Shown here one piece after another: positions 35,480 through 44,631 of a stretch of DNA of 64,000 nt. The first letter of the stretch is position 1. Every line of letters starts with the position of its first letter. The notes under the pieces were generated by a model. The model was not told the origin of the DNA and made no database searches. It was given only the letters and a program-made list of their open reading frames with translations. The position numbers were made by a program, and so were the translations under genes. The stretch lies in assembly GCF_004916905.1 (NCBI RefSeq), contig NZ_SDLV01000047.1:62001-126000 (forward strand), read 5' to 3'. The DNA is from Chryseobacterium candidae (GTDB lineage Bacteria; Bacteroidota; Bacteroidia; Flavobacteriales; Weeksellaceae).

Positions 35480-36670
35480 TTAATTATTGATGGCAGCTAC
35501 GCCTGGTAATTCAAGTCCTTCAAGACTTTCAAGCATTGCTCCCCCACCGGTAGAAACATAACTAACCTGATCAGCATATCCGAATTGCTTCACGAAAGCA
35601 ACACTGTCACCGCCTCCCACTAAAGAAAAAGCTCCCAATCTTGTTGCTTCTGCGATACTCTCTCCTAATGCAACTGTTCCAGCAGCAAAATTTGACATTT
35701 CAAAAACTCCAATCGGGCCATTCCAAAGAATTGTGCGTGAATTCAGCAATACATCATTAAACTGATCTCTTGATTTAAGACCAGCATCAAGTCCCATCCA
35801 TCCTTCAGGAATAGCATAAATATCAGCTTCTTTTATTTCTACATCATTACTAAAGCTTTCAGCGATGATAGCATCAGACGGAAGATATACTTTTACTTTA
35901 TGTTCTTTGGCCTTTCCTAAGATCTCAAGGGCCAAAGGAAGTTTATCTTCTTCTACAAGAGAAGTACCGATTTTTCCTCCAAGAGCCTTAATAAAGGTAA
36001 ATGCCATACCTCCGCCAATGATCAGATTATCTACTGCAGGAAGAATATTTTCTATAATGGTAATTTTAGTTGAAACTTTAGAACCTCCCAGAATAGCTGT
36101 AACAGGTTTTTCACCACTTTTTAAAACCTTATCGATAGCCTGAAGCTCCTTAGCCATTAGTAAACCGAAATATTTAGTTGATGGGAAATACTGAGCTATT
36201 ACTGCTGTGGAAGCATGAGCTCTGTGCGCTGTACCAAACGCATCATTTACATAAGCATCTCCTAATTTAGCAAGCTTCTCAGCAAATGCAGCATCTCCTT
36301 TTTCCTCTTCATTATGAAAACGTACATTTTCCAATAGTAAGATCTCCCCTGGTTTCAAATCTGCAGCTGCCTGCTCTGCTTTTTCTCCGATACATTCGTC
36401 TACAAACTTTACTTCCTGTCCTAAAACAGAAGAAACTTCACCTACAATATGTTGAAGGGAAAATTCATCCTTAACCTCTCCTTTTGGTCTTCCAAGGTGC
36501 GTAATCAAGATGACAGAACCACCATCATTAAGAATCTTTTCCACTGTAGGTTTCACAGCAACAATTCTTGTGTTGTCTGTCACTTTCAGTTGATCATCCT
36601 GCGGAACATTGAAGTCCACTCTTACCAGAGCCTTCTTATCTTTAAAATTAAGATCATTGATTGTTTTCAT
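35480..36670 (-). CDS. pgk: Phosphoglycerate kinase
   Basis: A 396-residue glycolytic enzyme transferring phosphate between 1,3-bisphosphoglycerate and ADP. RVDFNVPQDD near the N-terminus, ITHLGRPKGE, ENVRFHNEEEKGD, VNDAFGTAHRAHAS, ILGGSKVSTKI, GGGMAFTFIKA, WNGPIGVFE, and VGGGDSVAFVKQ...VSTGGGAMLE. The length is normal. It is the only minus-strand gene between 25 and 44 kb. The upstream 640 bp region may contain the replication origin. Confidence 0.96.
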   Translation of the reverse strand: MKTINDLNFKDKKALVRVDFNVPQDDQLKVTDNTRIVAVKPTVEKILNDGGSVILITHLGRPKGEVKDEFSLQHIVGEVSSVLGQEVKFVDECIGEKAEQAAADLKPGEILLLENVRFHNEEEKGDAAFAEKLAKLGDAYVNDAFGTAHRAHASTAVIAQYFPSTKYFGLLMAKELQAIDKVLKSGEKPVTAILGGSKVSTKITIIENILPAVDNLIIGGGMAFTFIKALGGKIGTSLVEEDKLPLALEILGKAKEHKVKVYLPSDAIIAESFSNDVEIKEADIYAIPEGWMGLDAGLKSRDQFNDVLLNSRTILWNGPIGVFEMSNFAAGTVALGESIAEATRLGAFSLVGGGDSVAFVKQFGYADQVSYVSTGGGAMLESLEGLELPGVAAINN

Positions 36671-36840
36671 AAATAGATTTATTTTTTACTTAGCCTTATG
36701 AGACTGTTCTGCAGAAATCCGTTTTAGTTTTTGTAAAAATCTCGCAGGAACAATTTCATAAACCTCATTGAATTTTTGTTTCACAAATGTAAGGTTTTAA
36801 ACTTTTTCAACAGTTTGATTAAAATAAAAGTTTTCAAAAA

Positions 36841-37260
36841 CTTTCCCCGAACCCAATCACCCATTAATCAACAATTCTTTCTCTTATAAAAAAAAGAATA
36901 ATGTAGTTGTTGTTGAGTATTGTTAGTTTCGGGGATAAGTTTTAGGCTAAAAATTGATAACATTCAACTTTTATTCAACTCATATTTAACTCACATTATA
37001 AAACTCTGTAAACCTGCAATTTCACATACTTATTAACAAATGTTGATAACTTTGAAACAAAGCCATTATTAGTTATTTTATTATGGAAAAATCTGGGGAT
37101 AGCTGAAGAAAACATCTGGAAAGTTGTGGGAAAAGTTTGAGGAAAGATTTTCTATTACGAAATAAATTCATCTTTAAAAATAGAAAGTTGAGAAAAGTTT
37201 TCCACAGTTATTCACATACCTTTTCACAATTAACTCAGGGTTTACTAACACGAATTGTTA
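36841..37260. other. Candidate replication origin (oriC) region
   Basis: Between pgk and rpiB. DnaA-box-like 9-mers: TTTTCCACA at 37198-37206, TTATTCACA at 37208-37216 (fits TTATNCACA), TGTTGATAA at 37041-37049 (reverse of TTATCAACA). A long imperfect inverted repeat is centred near 36892: TCCCCGAA arms at 36844-36851 and TTCGGGGA at 36928-36935, with inner CAACA and AGAAT pieces. Base use flips at the centre: 17 C and 2 G in 36841-36900 against 2 C and 16 G in 36901-36960. Gene polarity also switches in this part of the window, with parS-like sites 4-6 kb away. dnaA is not seen nearby. Confidence 0.5.
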
Positions 37261-37267
37261 TTATTCT

Positions 37268-37275
37268 TACCTTTG
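37268..37275 (+). promoter_or_regulatory. -7 element before rpiB
   Basis: TACCTTTG matches TAnnTTTG and lies 39 bp upstream of the rpiB ATG. Confidence 0.5.
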
Positions 37276-37313
37276 TAAGGAAATAGAATCTAATAAAGCT
37301 TAATAAGAGTATT

Positions 37314-37748
37314 ATGAAAAGAAAAATTGCTATTGCAGCGGACCATGCAGGCTATGAATATAAGGAGATTGTTAAGAACTATCTTTCAGAACGTTTTGAA
37401 GTACAGGATTTTGGAACGTTTTCCACAAACAGTGTGGATTATCCGGACTTTGTACACCCTGCTGCAACCTCTGTGGAAAACGGAGAAAATGAGCTTGGAA
37501 TTCTGATCTGCGGAAGCGGAAACGGAGTTCAGATCACTGCAAACAAACACCAGAAAATTAGATGCGCTTTGTGCTGGATGCCGGAGATTGCAACACTGGC
37601 AAGACAGCATAATGATGCCAACATGATTTCAATGCCGGCAAGATTTATATCTAAAGAGCTGGCGCTTGAAATTGTAGATAAATTTCTTTCAACAGACTTC
37701 GAAGGTGGAAGACACCAGAACAGAGTTGATAAAATTGCAGTTTGCTAA
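37314..37748 (+). CDS. rpiB: Ribose-5-phosphate isomerase B
   Basis: A 144-residue enzyme interconverting ribose-5-phosphate and ribulose-5-phosphate. IAADHAGYEYKE at the N-terminus, DFGTFSTNSVDYPDFV, LICGSGNGVQITANK, then KIRCALCWMPEIATLARQHNDANMISMPARFIS. The usual Cys of GxGxGxxIxxNK enzymes is represented by the LICGSGNG segment. It is monocistronic and followed by a hairpin. Confidence 0.94.
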   Translation: MKRKIAIAADHAGYEYKEIVKNYLSERFEVQDFGTFSTNSVDYPDFVHPAATSVENGENELGILICGSGNGVQITANKHQKIRCALCWMPEIATLARQHNDANMISMPARFISKELALEIVDKFLSTDFEGGRHQNRVDKIAVC

Positions 37749-37755
37749 ATACTAT

Positions 37756-37795
37756 AATAAGGCTTGTAAATTACTTTGCAAGCCTTATTTATTTT
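37756..37795 (+). terminator. Terminator after rpiB
   Basis: AATAAGGCTTG and CAAGCCTTATT arms form an 11-bp perfect stem followed by TATTTTTTATT. Confidence 0.85.
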
Positions 37796-38087
37796 TTATT
37801 CGTACATTTGCAGTGTCCAATAGAAATTACACTCTATTATTCCCCAAAGCCTTTCTTATATTTGAAATATATTTAATAGAAGGTTTTTCTCTTTTCTTCT
37901 CCAGAATTGTATTAAATTTATACAAAACTAAAGCTCCCGTTGTAAGCAAACTGAAAGATAATTTCTGATGATTTACGGAAAGATCCTAATGATGAAATTG
38001 AATGACCTTGTAGAAAGGAACGGATAAGGAAAATTTAGAAAAAGGTCTTACCTGGGATAAGACTAAATTAATTAAAAGAAAATTAAA
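37796..38087. other. Intergenic region between rpiB and rnr
   Basis: About 290 bp without a credible gene; a short open frame covers part but lacks coding features. The rnr leader shows no recognised element. Confidence 0.4.
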
Positions 38088-40241
38088 ATGCCAAAAAAAA
38101 GAAAATATATAAGTCATAAAAATGATTTAAAAATGATGGAGATCGGAAGAATGATCCTCCGTTTTATGAATGCAAATTCATCCAAAATTTATAATTATAA
38201 GCAGATCGCTGATGGAATAGATTACAAAAATCCAAGACAAAGAGAACTTGTCATCCAGGCACTGCATAAACTTCAGGGATCTGAAAAGATTAAAGAAGTA
38301 GAAAAAGGAAAATATATAGTGAACCTGAAAATTGCAGGAACGCTTACCGGAATAATAGATTTCAACCAAAGCGGAAATGCATATGTAAATGTGGAAGGAC
38401 TGGAAGATGATGTCTTCGTTCATTCCAAAAATGTAAAGGATGCCCTGCAGGGAGATAAGGTTCTTATTATAACTTATCATTATAAAGGAAAGAAACTGGA
38501 AGGTTCCGTTCTGGAAGTTTTGGAACGAAACAGAACAGAGTTTGTAGGAACCTTTCAGAAGGTTGCCCACAAAGATTTTGGGTTCGTAGTTTGTGATAAA
38601 AAATCAATCAACACAGATATCTTTATTCCGAAAGGAAAATTCAGCACTGCAGAAGATGGAGATAAGGTCATTGTAAAAATGACAGAATGGAGACCCGGGG
38701 ATAAAAATCCGGAAGGTGAAATTATTCAGGTATTGGGTACCCCGGGAGAACACGAAACGGAAATCCACTCTATTCTCGCAGAATATGGCCTCCCTTATGA
38801 ATTTCCATCGGAAGTAGAAGCTGATGCAGATAAAATTGACAGAAGCATCACAGATGAAGAGGTGGCAAAACGTTGGGATATGCGTAATATCTGTACATTT
38901 ACCATTGACCCTAAGGATGCAAAAGACTTTGATGATGCTTTATCCATCAGAAAACTGGAAAACGGAAACTGGGAAATCGGAGTTCATATTGCAGACGTAT
39001 CTCATTATGTAGTGCCGGGAACTATTCTTGATGATGAAGCCTATCAGAGAGCTACTTCAGTATATCTGGTTGACAGGGTTGTGCCGATGCTGCCGGAAGT
39101 TTTGAGTAATGATGTTTGCTCCCTTCGTCCACATGAAGATAAATATACTTTTTCAGCTGTTTTTGAATTGAATGACAATGCTGAAATTCAGAAACAGTGG
39201 TTTGGAAGAACCGTTATCCATTCAGACAGAAGATTTACTTATGAGGAGGCTCAGGAACGTATTGAAACCGGACAGGGAGATCTTGCGGAAGAGATCAACA
39301 CACTCGATAAGCTGGCAAAAATAATGCGTAATGATCGTATCAGAAAAGGAGCGATTACTTTTGACAGAAGTGAAGTAAGATTTAATCTTGATGAAAATAA
39401 TGAACCAATTGGTGTGTACTTTAAAATCAGTAAAGACTCCAATCACCTGATCGAGGAATTCATGCTTTTAACCAATAAAAAAGTATCAGAATTTGTATCG
39501 CTTTCAAGAAAAGGTGAGATCACCAACAATACTTTTATTTACAGGGTTCACGATGATCCGGATCCCGCAAAGCTGGAATCTTTGAGAGACTTTGTTGCTA
39601 CTTTCGGATACAAAATGGATCTGGCCAATACCAAAAAGGTTGCCGCATCTTTGAATAAACTTCTTCATGATGTGAAAGGAAAAGGGGAAGAAAATATGAT
39701 TGAAACTCTTGCGATGAGAAGTATGAGCAAAGCAGTATATTCCACAGAACCCATTGGCCACTATGGTCTTGGTTTTGAATACTACAGCCACTTTACCTCT
39801 CCTATCCGCCGTTACCCGGATTTATTGGCTCACCGTCTTCTTCAGCATTATCTGGATGGAGGAAAATCTCCAAACAGAGGTGAGCTTGAAGACAAAGCAA
39901 AACACTGCAGCGCCATGGAAAGACTGGCAGCAGATGCGGAAAGAGACTCCATCAAATTCATGCAGGTGAAATTCATGGAAAAGCATCTGGGAGAAACTTT
40001 CAGAGGTGTAATTTCCGGAGTGGCAGAATTTGGTTTCTGGGTTGAGATTCCTGAAAACGGAGCGGAAGGATTGATCAAATTGAGAGATCTTGTAGATGAT
40101 TCCTATATGTATGATGCAAAAACCCATGCCGTATACGGAATAAGACATGGAAATAAATATCAGCTTGGAGATGAAGTTCAGATCAAAGTGGTAAAAGCCA
40201 ATCTGATTCAGAAACAGCTTGACTTCCAGATCGTGAAGTAA
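38088..40241 (+). CDS. rnr: Ribonuclease R
   Basis: A 717-residue processive 3'-5' exoribonuclease. N-terminal basic KKRKYISHKND and winged-helix region, cold-shock domains (residues about 75-230), RNB catalytic domain starting at TIDPKDAKDFDDALSI (catalytic Asp cluster, about residues 266-281), RVVPMLPEVLSNDVCSLRPHEDK, HYGLGFEYYSHFTSPIRRYPDLLAHR, and a C-terminal S1 domain (FRGVISGVAEFGFWVEI). Normal length. It overlaps the next gene's ATG by 1 bp. Confidence 0.95.
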   Translation: MPKKRKYISHKNDLKMMEIGRMILRFMNANSSKIYNYKQIADGIDYKNPRQRELVIQALHKLQGSEKIKEVEKGKYIVNLKIAGTLTGIIDFNQSGNAYVNVEGLEDDVFVHSKNVKDALQGDKVLIITYHYKGKKLEGSVLEVLERNRTEFVGTFQKVAHKDFGFVVCDKKSINTDIFIPKGKFSTAEDGDKVIVKMTEWRPGDKNPEGEIIQVLGTPGEHETEIHSILAEYGLPYEFPSEVEADADKIDRSITDEEVAKRWDMRNICTFTIDPKDAKDFDDALSIRKLENGNWEIGVHIADVSHYVVPGTILDDEAYQRATSVYLVDRVVPMLPEVLSNDVCSLRPHEDKYTFSAVFELNDNAEIQKQWFGRTVIHSDRRFTYEEAQERIETGQGDLAEEINTLDKLAKIMRNDRIRKGAITFDRSEVRFNLDENNEPIGVYFKISKDSNHLIEEFMLLTNKKVSEFVSLSRKGEITNNTFIYRVHDDPDPAKLESLRDFVATFGYKMDLANTKKVAASLNKLLHDVKGKGEENMIETLAMRSMSKAVYSTEPIGHYGLGFEYYSHFTSPIRRYPDLLAHRLLQHYLDGGKSPNRGELEDKAKHCSAMERLAADAERDSIKFMQVKFMEKHLGETFRGVISGVAEFGFWVEIPENGAEGLIKLRDLVDDSYMYDAKTHAVYGIRHGNKYQLGDEVQIKVVKANLIQKQLDFQIVK

Positions 40242-40753
40242 TGACGAGAATAGATAAATACATTGTATTTAGTATTTTAAACGCAATATTATTGGTAACA
40301 GTAATTTTTAATACTGTTATCAATTTTTATCTTTTTGTATTGGTTCTGATTGTTCTTGTTATATTATGTAATATTCTAATTAAAAGAAATATTATCAATA
40401 TCAATAAGCAAGGAAGAAAATATTTTTTTGGAGTCACTTTTCCATTGATAATAAATGGATTCTTTCTTATCAATTACGTTACAGGAATAAATCCTACCAA
40501 AGAAACATATTGTTTCAGAAACATGGTTTCAGAGGTTGGAAGCGTACGCAGCCATCAGAAAGGAAAGACAACTTACGTTTATTTGAGTGGAAACGCCTAC
40601 GAATATTCTTACATGACCAGAAGTTTTTGGATAGATTATAAAAGAATGCTTTTTAAAAATCAGGTTATTTATACCTTTGAAAGGGGTATTTTTGGTCTTA
40701 AAATCAGAAATGATTTCGAGTTTGTTTTCAATGAAAACTGTTTGGAAGAATAA
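40241..40753 (+). CDS. Hypothetical membrane protein after rnr
   Basis: A 170-residue protein with three hydrophobic segments (about residues 8-25, 28-46 and 63-82) followed by a soluble domain (residues 90-170) containing SVRSHQKGKTTYVYLSGNAYEYSYM and ending EFVFNENCLEE. Start codon overlaps the rnr stop (TAATG), so it is translationally coupled. Family not recognised. Confidence 0.65.
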   Translation: MTRIDKYIVFSILNAILLVTVIFNTVINFYLFVLVLIVLVILCNILIKRNIININKQGRKYFFGVTFPLIINGFFLINYVTGINPTKETYCFRNMVSEVGSVRSHQKGKTTYVYLSGNAYEYSYMTRSFWIDYKRMLFKNQVIYTFERGIFGLKIRNDFEFVFNENCLEE

Positions 40754-40791
40754 AAAAAATTGCTGAATATACTTTACAAAAATATAAGACA

Positions 40792-40832
40792 AAAGAGGTT
40801 ATTTCTAAATGGAATGACCTCTTTATTTTTTG
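40792..40832 (+). terminator. Terminator after the 170-aa gene
   Basis: AAAGAGGTTAT and ATGACCTCTTT arms followed by ATTTTTTG. Confidence 0.7.
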
Positions 40833-40926
40833 TTGTAAAAACTTTTGAATACACGCTCCTCTCCTATTTCATTAAAAATTTCACATTAAACTCTCCTTAA
40901 AATCCACTTGATATATCACAACTTTA

Positions 40927-40957
40927 TTGAATAATTAAATCATAAAGTATAACTTTG
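40927..40957 (+). promoter_or_regulatory. Flavobacterial promoter before lysE-type gene
   Basis: TTG at 40927-40929 and TAACTTTG at 40950-40957 with 20 bp between, matching the Bacteroidota -33/-7 pattern. It is 43 bp upstream of the ATG. Confidence 0.65.
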
Positions 40958-41000
40958 TATAAAACGGAATGAATTTTTATTCATTTTTAAACCCCACTTA

Positions 41001-41687
41001 ATGTTAGAACTTGTACTATCTGCCATCATATTAGGATTTATGCTGAGCCTGGTTTTCATAGGACCTATTTTTTTCCTTCTCATTGAGACCAGCTTTTCCA
41101 GAGGCCCAAGGCACGCCCTGTCTTTGGATCTCGGAGTAATTACTGCAGATTTATTATGTATTGTTGCAGCCTACTATGCCAGTACAGATATTGTAAGTTT
41201 AATTGATAAACATCCCGGGTTTTACAGGATAACCTCTATTCTTATTTTTATCTACGGAATTGTAATGCTGGTGACCAAAACAAAGATGCATCTTCCCGGC
41301 GAAGAAAGGATTATCGGCCAGAATTATATTAAAACATTTTTCAATGGTTTTTTCTTTAATCTTCTCAATGTTGGAGTCATCCTTTTCTGGCTGGTAACGG
41401 TAATTTCCGTAAGGAATCAATATCCGGACACCAGCAGTTTTATTTTATACATCAGCATAGTACTGGCTACTTACCTGTCTATAGATCTTGCCAAGATATT
41501 TCTCGCCAAGCAGTTTCACGATAAATTAACACAAAAACTGGCCAACCAGATCAGAAGAGTTGTTGGCTGTATTCTTATTATCTTCAGTTTCTTTATTTTC
41601 CTGCAGAGTTTTAAAAAGTTCAACCAATTTGAAAAACAGCTGGAGGAAGCAGAAAAGAAAGAAGTAAAATATCAAAAAGCAAAATGA
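41001..41687 (+). CDS. LysE/RhtB-family translocator
   Basis: A 228-residue membrane protein with about six helices. The N-terminus LGFMLSLVFIGPIFFLLIETSFSRGPRHALSLDLG is the LysE-family pattern (GP followed by a basic amphipathic loop). Members export amino acids or related small molecules; the substrate is unknown. The C-terminal tail is charged and lysine-rich. It overlaps the next gene (ldcA) by 4 bp. Confidence 0.82.
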   Translation: MLELVLSAIILGFMLSLVFIGPIFFLLIETSFSRGPRHALSLDLGVITADLLCIVAAYYASTDIVSLIDKHPGFYRITSILIFIYGIVMLVTKTKMHLPGEERIIGQNYIKTFFNGFFFNLLNVGVILFWLVTVISVRNQYPDTSSFILYISIVLATYLSIDLAKIFLAKQFHDKLTQKLANQIRRVVGCILIIFSFFIFLQSFKKFNQFEKQLEEAEKKEVKYQKAK

Positions 41688-42613
41688 AAAAAATGATCTT
41701 TCCAAAGTCTCTTAAAAAAGGAGATAAAATAGCTGTTATTTCCCCTGCCGGAGCGGTAGATGTCCCTCAATTGGAAAAAGGAATAGAAATGATTAGAAGC
41801 AGAGGTTTTGAACCCGTTCCCGGGGAACATCTCTACACTAAATTTTCAAACGGATATAATTATGCCGGAACAGAAAAGGAAAGAGCAAAAGATATCAACT
41901 GGGCTTTTAATGATACGGAAATAAAAGCGGTATGGGCTTCCAGAGGAGGTTATGGATGCCAGCATCTTCTTCAGCATCTGAAGCTGAAAAAGTTTATGGA
42001 AAACCCGAAATGGTATATTGGATATTCCGATAATACAGTCATACAAAGTTATCTGTTGAAAAAAGATTTTGTTTCCATTCATGGGCAGACCATCAAGACA
42101 TCCAGTTTTGGTGTGACAGATGAAAGCTATGATCTGATTTTTGATATTCTGAAAGGTAAAAAACCAAAATATACTCTAGAATCTCACCAATTGAATAAAG
42201 AAGGGAATATTGAAGGAGAATTGGTTGGAGGGAATTTAGCCCTTATTTACGCCCTTTTAGGAACCAAATATTCTTTTGACTTTAAAGACAAGATTTTGTT
42301 TATCGAAGATATTGGAGAAAACTTTTATGCACTGGACCGTATGATCATGAGTCTGGAGCTTGCCGGGGTCTTCAGTAAGATCAAAGGACTTATTGTGGGT
42401 GGAATGACCAATATGGGTGATGAAAAGGATAATCAAAGCTATGAAGATAGCTTTGATGAATTTGCTTACAAACTGATTTCTGACAGAATTTCGAAGTATA
42501 AATTCCCCGTTGCATTTGCTTTTCCTAATGGGCACATTAAGGACAACAGACCACTTTTAATCGGAGCCAATGTGAAAATGAATGTGGATAGCAATGTTAA
42601 GATTGATTTTTAA
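41684..42613 (+). CDS. ldcA: LD-carboxypeptidase, S66 family
   Basis: A 309-residue cytosolic enzyme removing the terminal D-Ala from murein tetrapeptides in peptidoglycan recycling. KKGDKIAVISPAG start, WASRGGYGCQHLLQHL, nucleophile Ser in YIGYSDNTVIQ (about residue 113), EGELVGGNLALIYALLGT, catalytic Glu in FIEDIGENFYALDRM, and the His in FPNGHIKDN. Operon with the LysE-type exporter. Length normal. Confidence 0.9.
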   Translation: MKKMIFPKSLKKGDKIAVISPAGAVDVPQLEKGIEMIRSRGFEPVPGEHLYTKFSNGYNYAGTEKERAKDINWAFNDTEIKAVWASRGGYGCQHLLQHLKLKKFMENPKWYIGYSDNTVIQSYLLKKDFVSIHGQTIKTSSFGVTDESYDLIFDILKGKKPKYTLESHQLNKEGNIEGELVGGNLALIYALLGTKYSFDFKDKILFIEDIGENFYALDRMIMSLELAGVFSKIKGLIVGGMTNMGDEKDNQSYEDSFDEFAYKLISDRISKYKFPVAFAFPNGHIKDNRPLLIGANVKMNVDSNVKIDF

Positions 42614-42648
42614 AATACCATTACTCCCCCAACTCTAAAACTTACAGT

Positions 42649-43020
42649 ATGGCCCATCATAATGATTTTGGAAAAATAGCAGAGAATCTTGCTGCTGATT
42701 ATCTTCAGAAAAACGGCTATACAATTAAGGCCAGAAACTTTCGCTTTAAGCAGAACGAAATTGATATTATTGCTGAAAAAGATAATCTGATTATTATCGT
42801 GGAAGTGAAAGCAAGATCTACCGATGTCTTCCTCCTTCCTCAGGAATCTGTAACCAAAACAAAGATAAAATCTATTGTTTCCGCAGCTAATCATTATCTG
42901 GAAGAATTTAATAAAGATCAGGAAGCCCGATTTGATATTATTTCCGTTCTTCCTGATGATAATAAAAACTTAATAGTTAACCATATCAAAGATGCTTTTC
43001 AGGCCTTTGATGCGAACTAA
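42649..43020 (+). CDS. YraN-family (UPF0102) endonuclease-like protein
   Basis: A 123-residue protein. GKIAENLAADYLQKNGYTI, then NEIDIIAEKDNLIIIVEVKARSTD with the PD-(D/E)xK-type Asp and E-x-K. Known members have a nuclease fold but no settled role. Between ldcA (35 bp) and an SDR gene on the same strand. Confidence 0.87.
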   Translation: MAHHNDFGKIAENLAADYLQKNGYTIKARNFRFKQNEIDIIAEKDNLIIIVEVKARSTDVFLLPQESVTKTKIKSIVSAANHYLEEFNKDQEARFDIISVLPDDNKNLIVNHIKDAFQAFDAN

Positions 43021-43102
43021 TAAATCAATACAACAATGTTTGAATGTATCAGGATCATGACATTGACAGTGTACAGCATTCGGACATTTAATAACCAATT
43101 TT

Positions 43103-43852
43103 ATGAAGACAATATTGATCACCGGAGCAACTTCCGGTATAGGTAAAGCCACTGCAGAGCTTCTTGCAAAACAAGGAAACAGAATCATTGTTTGTGGAAG
43201 AAGAAGTGAGGTGCTGGAATCTGTGAAAACAGAACTTTCTGATTATACCGAAATATTTAGTTTGAAATTTGACGTAAGGAATCTTGAAGAAGTAGAAGCA
43301 GCCATTAATTCCCTTCCTGAAAACTGGAAAGAAATTGATGTTCTGATTAATAACGCAGGGAATGCCCATGGGTTAGATCCTCTTTCTGCTGGTAAGACAG
43401 ATGACTGGGATTCTATGATCGACGGAAATGTAAAGGGATTGCTCTATGTTTCTAAAATGATCATTCCGATTATGAAAACTAAAAATTTAGGTCATATAGT
43501 AAACATCAGTTCTGTAGCAGCAAGACAAACCTATGCGAATGGAGTAGTGTACTGTGCAACGAAGAAAGCAGTAGATGTTATTTCGGAAGGAATGAGGTTG
43601 GAGCTTACCGAATTTGGAATCAAAGTAACCAATATCCAGCCGGGAGCTGTAGAAACGGATTTCTCTCTGGTGAGATTCAAAGGAGACAGTGAAAAAGCTT
43701 CAACAGTGTACGCAGGCTATGATGCCCTGAAAGCGGAAGATATTGCTGATGCCATTGCTTACTGTGTAAATGCACCGAAACACGTTACTGTTTCTGATAT
43801 GACCATCTATCCAAGTGCTCAGGCTGAGCCAAGAACGATTTATAGAAAATAG
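43103..43852 (+). CDS. SDR-family oxidoreductase (YdfG-like)
   Basis: A 249-residue short-chain dehydrogenase. ITGATSGIGKATAELLAKQG nucleotide loop, DVRNLEEV, NNAGNAHGLDPL, NISSVAARQTYANGVVYCATKKAVDV with Ser, Tyr and Lys, and IQPGAVETDFSLVRFKGD. The layout resembles E. coli YdfG (3-hydroxy acid dehydrogenase/malonic semialdehyde reductase), but substrate is not provable from sequence. Confidence 0.88.
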   Translation: MKTILITGATSGIGKATAELLAKQGNRIIVCGRRSEVLESVKTELSDYTEIFSLKFDVRNLEEVEAAINSLPENWKEIDVLINNAGNAHGLDPLSAGKTDDWDSMIDGNVKGLLYVSKMIIPIMKTKNLGHIVNISSVAARQTYANGVVYCATKKAVDVISEGMRLELTEFGIKVTNIQPGAVETDFSLVRFKGDSEKASTVYAGYDALKAEDIADAIAYCVNAPKHVTVSDMTIYPSAQAEPRTIYRK

Positions 43853-43933
43853 TCCAAAATAATGGAGTAAATTTGCAGAGTATTAAAAGTAATTTTGCTC
43901 TTGCAATGTTGCTGTTTAGCTTAAAACAAAAAA

Positions 43934-44614
43934 ATGAAAATTCTATATCTTGAAACATCATCTAAGAACTGTTCAGTAGCAGTATCAGACAATGAAAAGC
44001 TTATATGCCTTTGTGAAGAAGTTTCTGAAAACTATAAACAGTCCGAAAGCTTACACACCTATGTGGAGTGGGCGTTGGAAGGAGCGGGAATTTCACTTAA
44101 AGATATCGAGGCAGTTTCTTTAGGAAAAGGTCCCGGATCTTATACCGGTTTAAGAATTGGTGCTGCCTCTGCGAAAGGCTTTTGTTATGGACTCAGAGTT
44201 CCTTTGATTGCAGTGAATTCTCTTGAAAGCATGGTAGAGCCTTTTTTAGGCGATAACTACGACTTTGTTATACCTTTGATCGATGCAAGGAGAATGGAGG
44301 TGTATACGGCTGTTTATGATGGTGGGACAGGGAAGGAGTTATCTGATACGGAAGCTAAGATTTTAGACGAAACTTCTTTTGAAGAATTTAAAGATAAAAA
44401 AGTTCTGTTTGCAGGGGATGGTGCTAAAAAGGCAAAAGATATTCTGAATCTCCCTGATGCCGTTTTTAAAGAAGATGTTTATCCTTCTGCACAATATCTC
44501 ATCAGAAAGACACTGGAAAAAATAGAAAACAAAGAATTTGAGGATATGGCCTATTTTGAGCCTTTTTATCTCAAAGATTTTCATGGAGTAAAGAAAAAGA
44601 AAAGCGAAGAGTAA
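43934..44614 (+). CDS. tsaB: tRNA t6A37 biosynthesis protein TsaB
   Basis: A 226-residue protein. ILYLETSSKNCSVAVSD N-terminus (ASKHA fold), ESLHTYVEWAL, and GKGPGSYTGLRIGAASAKGF. It scaffolds TsaD in forming threonylcarbamoyl-adenosine on ANN-decoding tRNAs. TAATTTTG and TAAATTTG elements lie upstream as possible promoters. A hairpin overlaps its stop codon. Confidence 0.9.
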   Translation: MKILYLETSSKNCSVAVSDNEKLICLCEEVSENYKQSESLHTYVEWALEGAGISLKDIEAVSLGKGPGSYTGLRIGAASAKGFCYGLRVPLIAVNSLESMVEPFLGDNYDFVIPLIDARRMEVYTAVYDGGTGKELSDTEAKILDETSFEEFKDKKVLFAGDGAKKAKDILNLPDAVFKEDVYPSAQYLIRKTLEKIENKEFEDMAYFEPFYLKDFHGVKKKKSEE

Positions 44615-44630
44615 ATCTTCGCTTTTTTAT
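44600..44630. terminator. Bidirectional terminator tsaB / sprE
   Basis: AAAAGCGAAGA and TCTTCGCTTTT arms (11 bp) with a 5-nt loop and T run. It includes the tsaB stop codon and lies between converging genes. Confidence 0.8.
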
Positions 44631-44631
44631 G

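Noticed and set aside
37705..37968. An 87-codon plus-strand frame after rpiB
   Set aside because: It starts within rpiB and runs through its terminator, with no domain or ribosome-binding signal.
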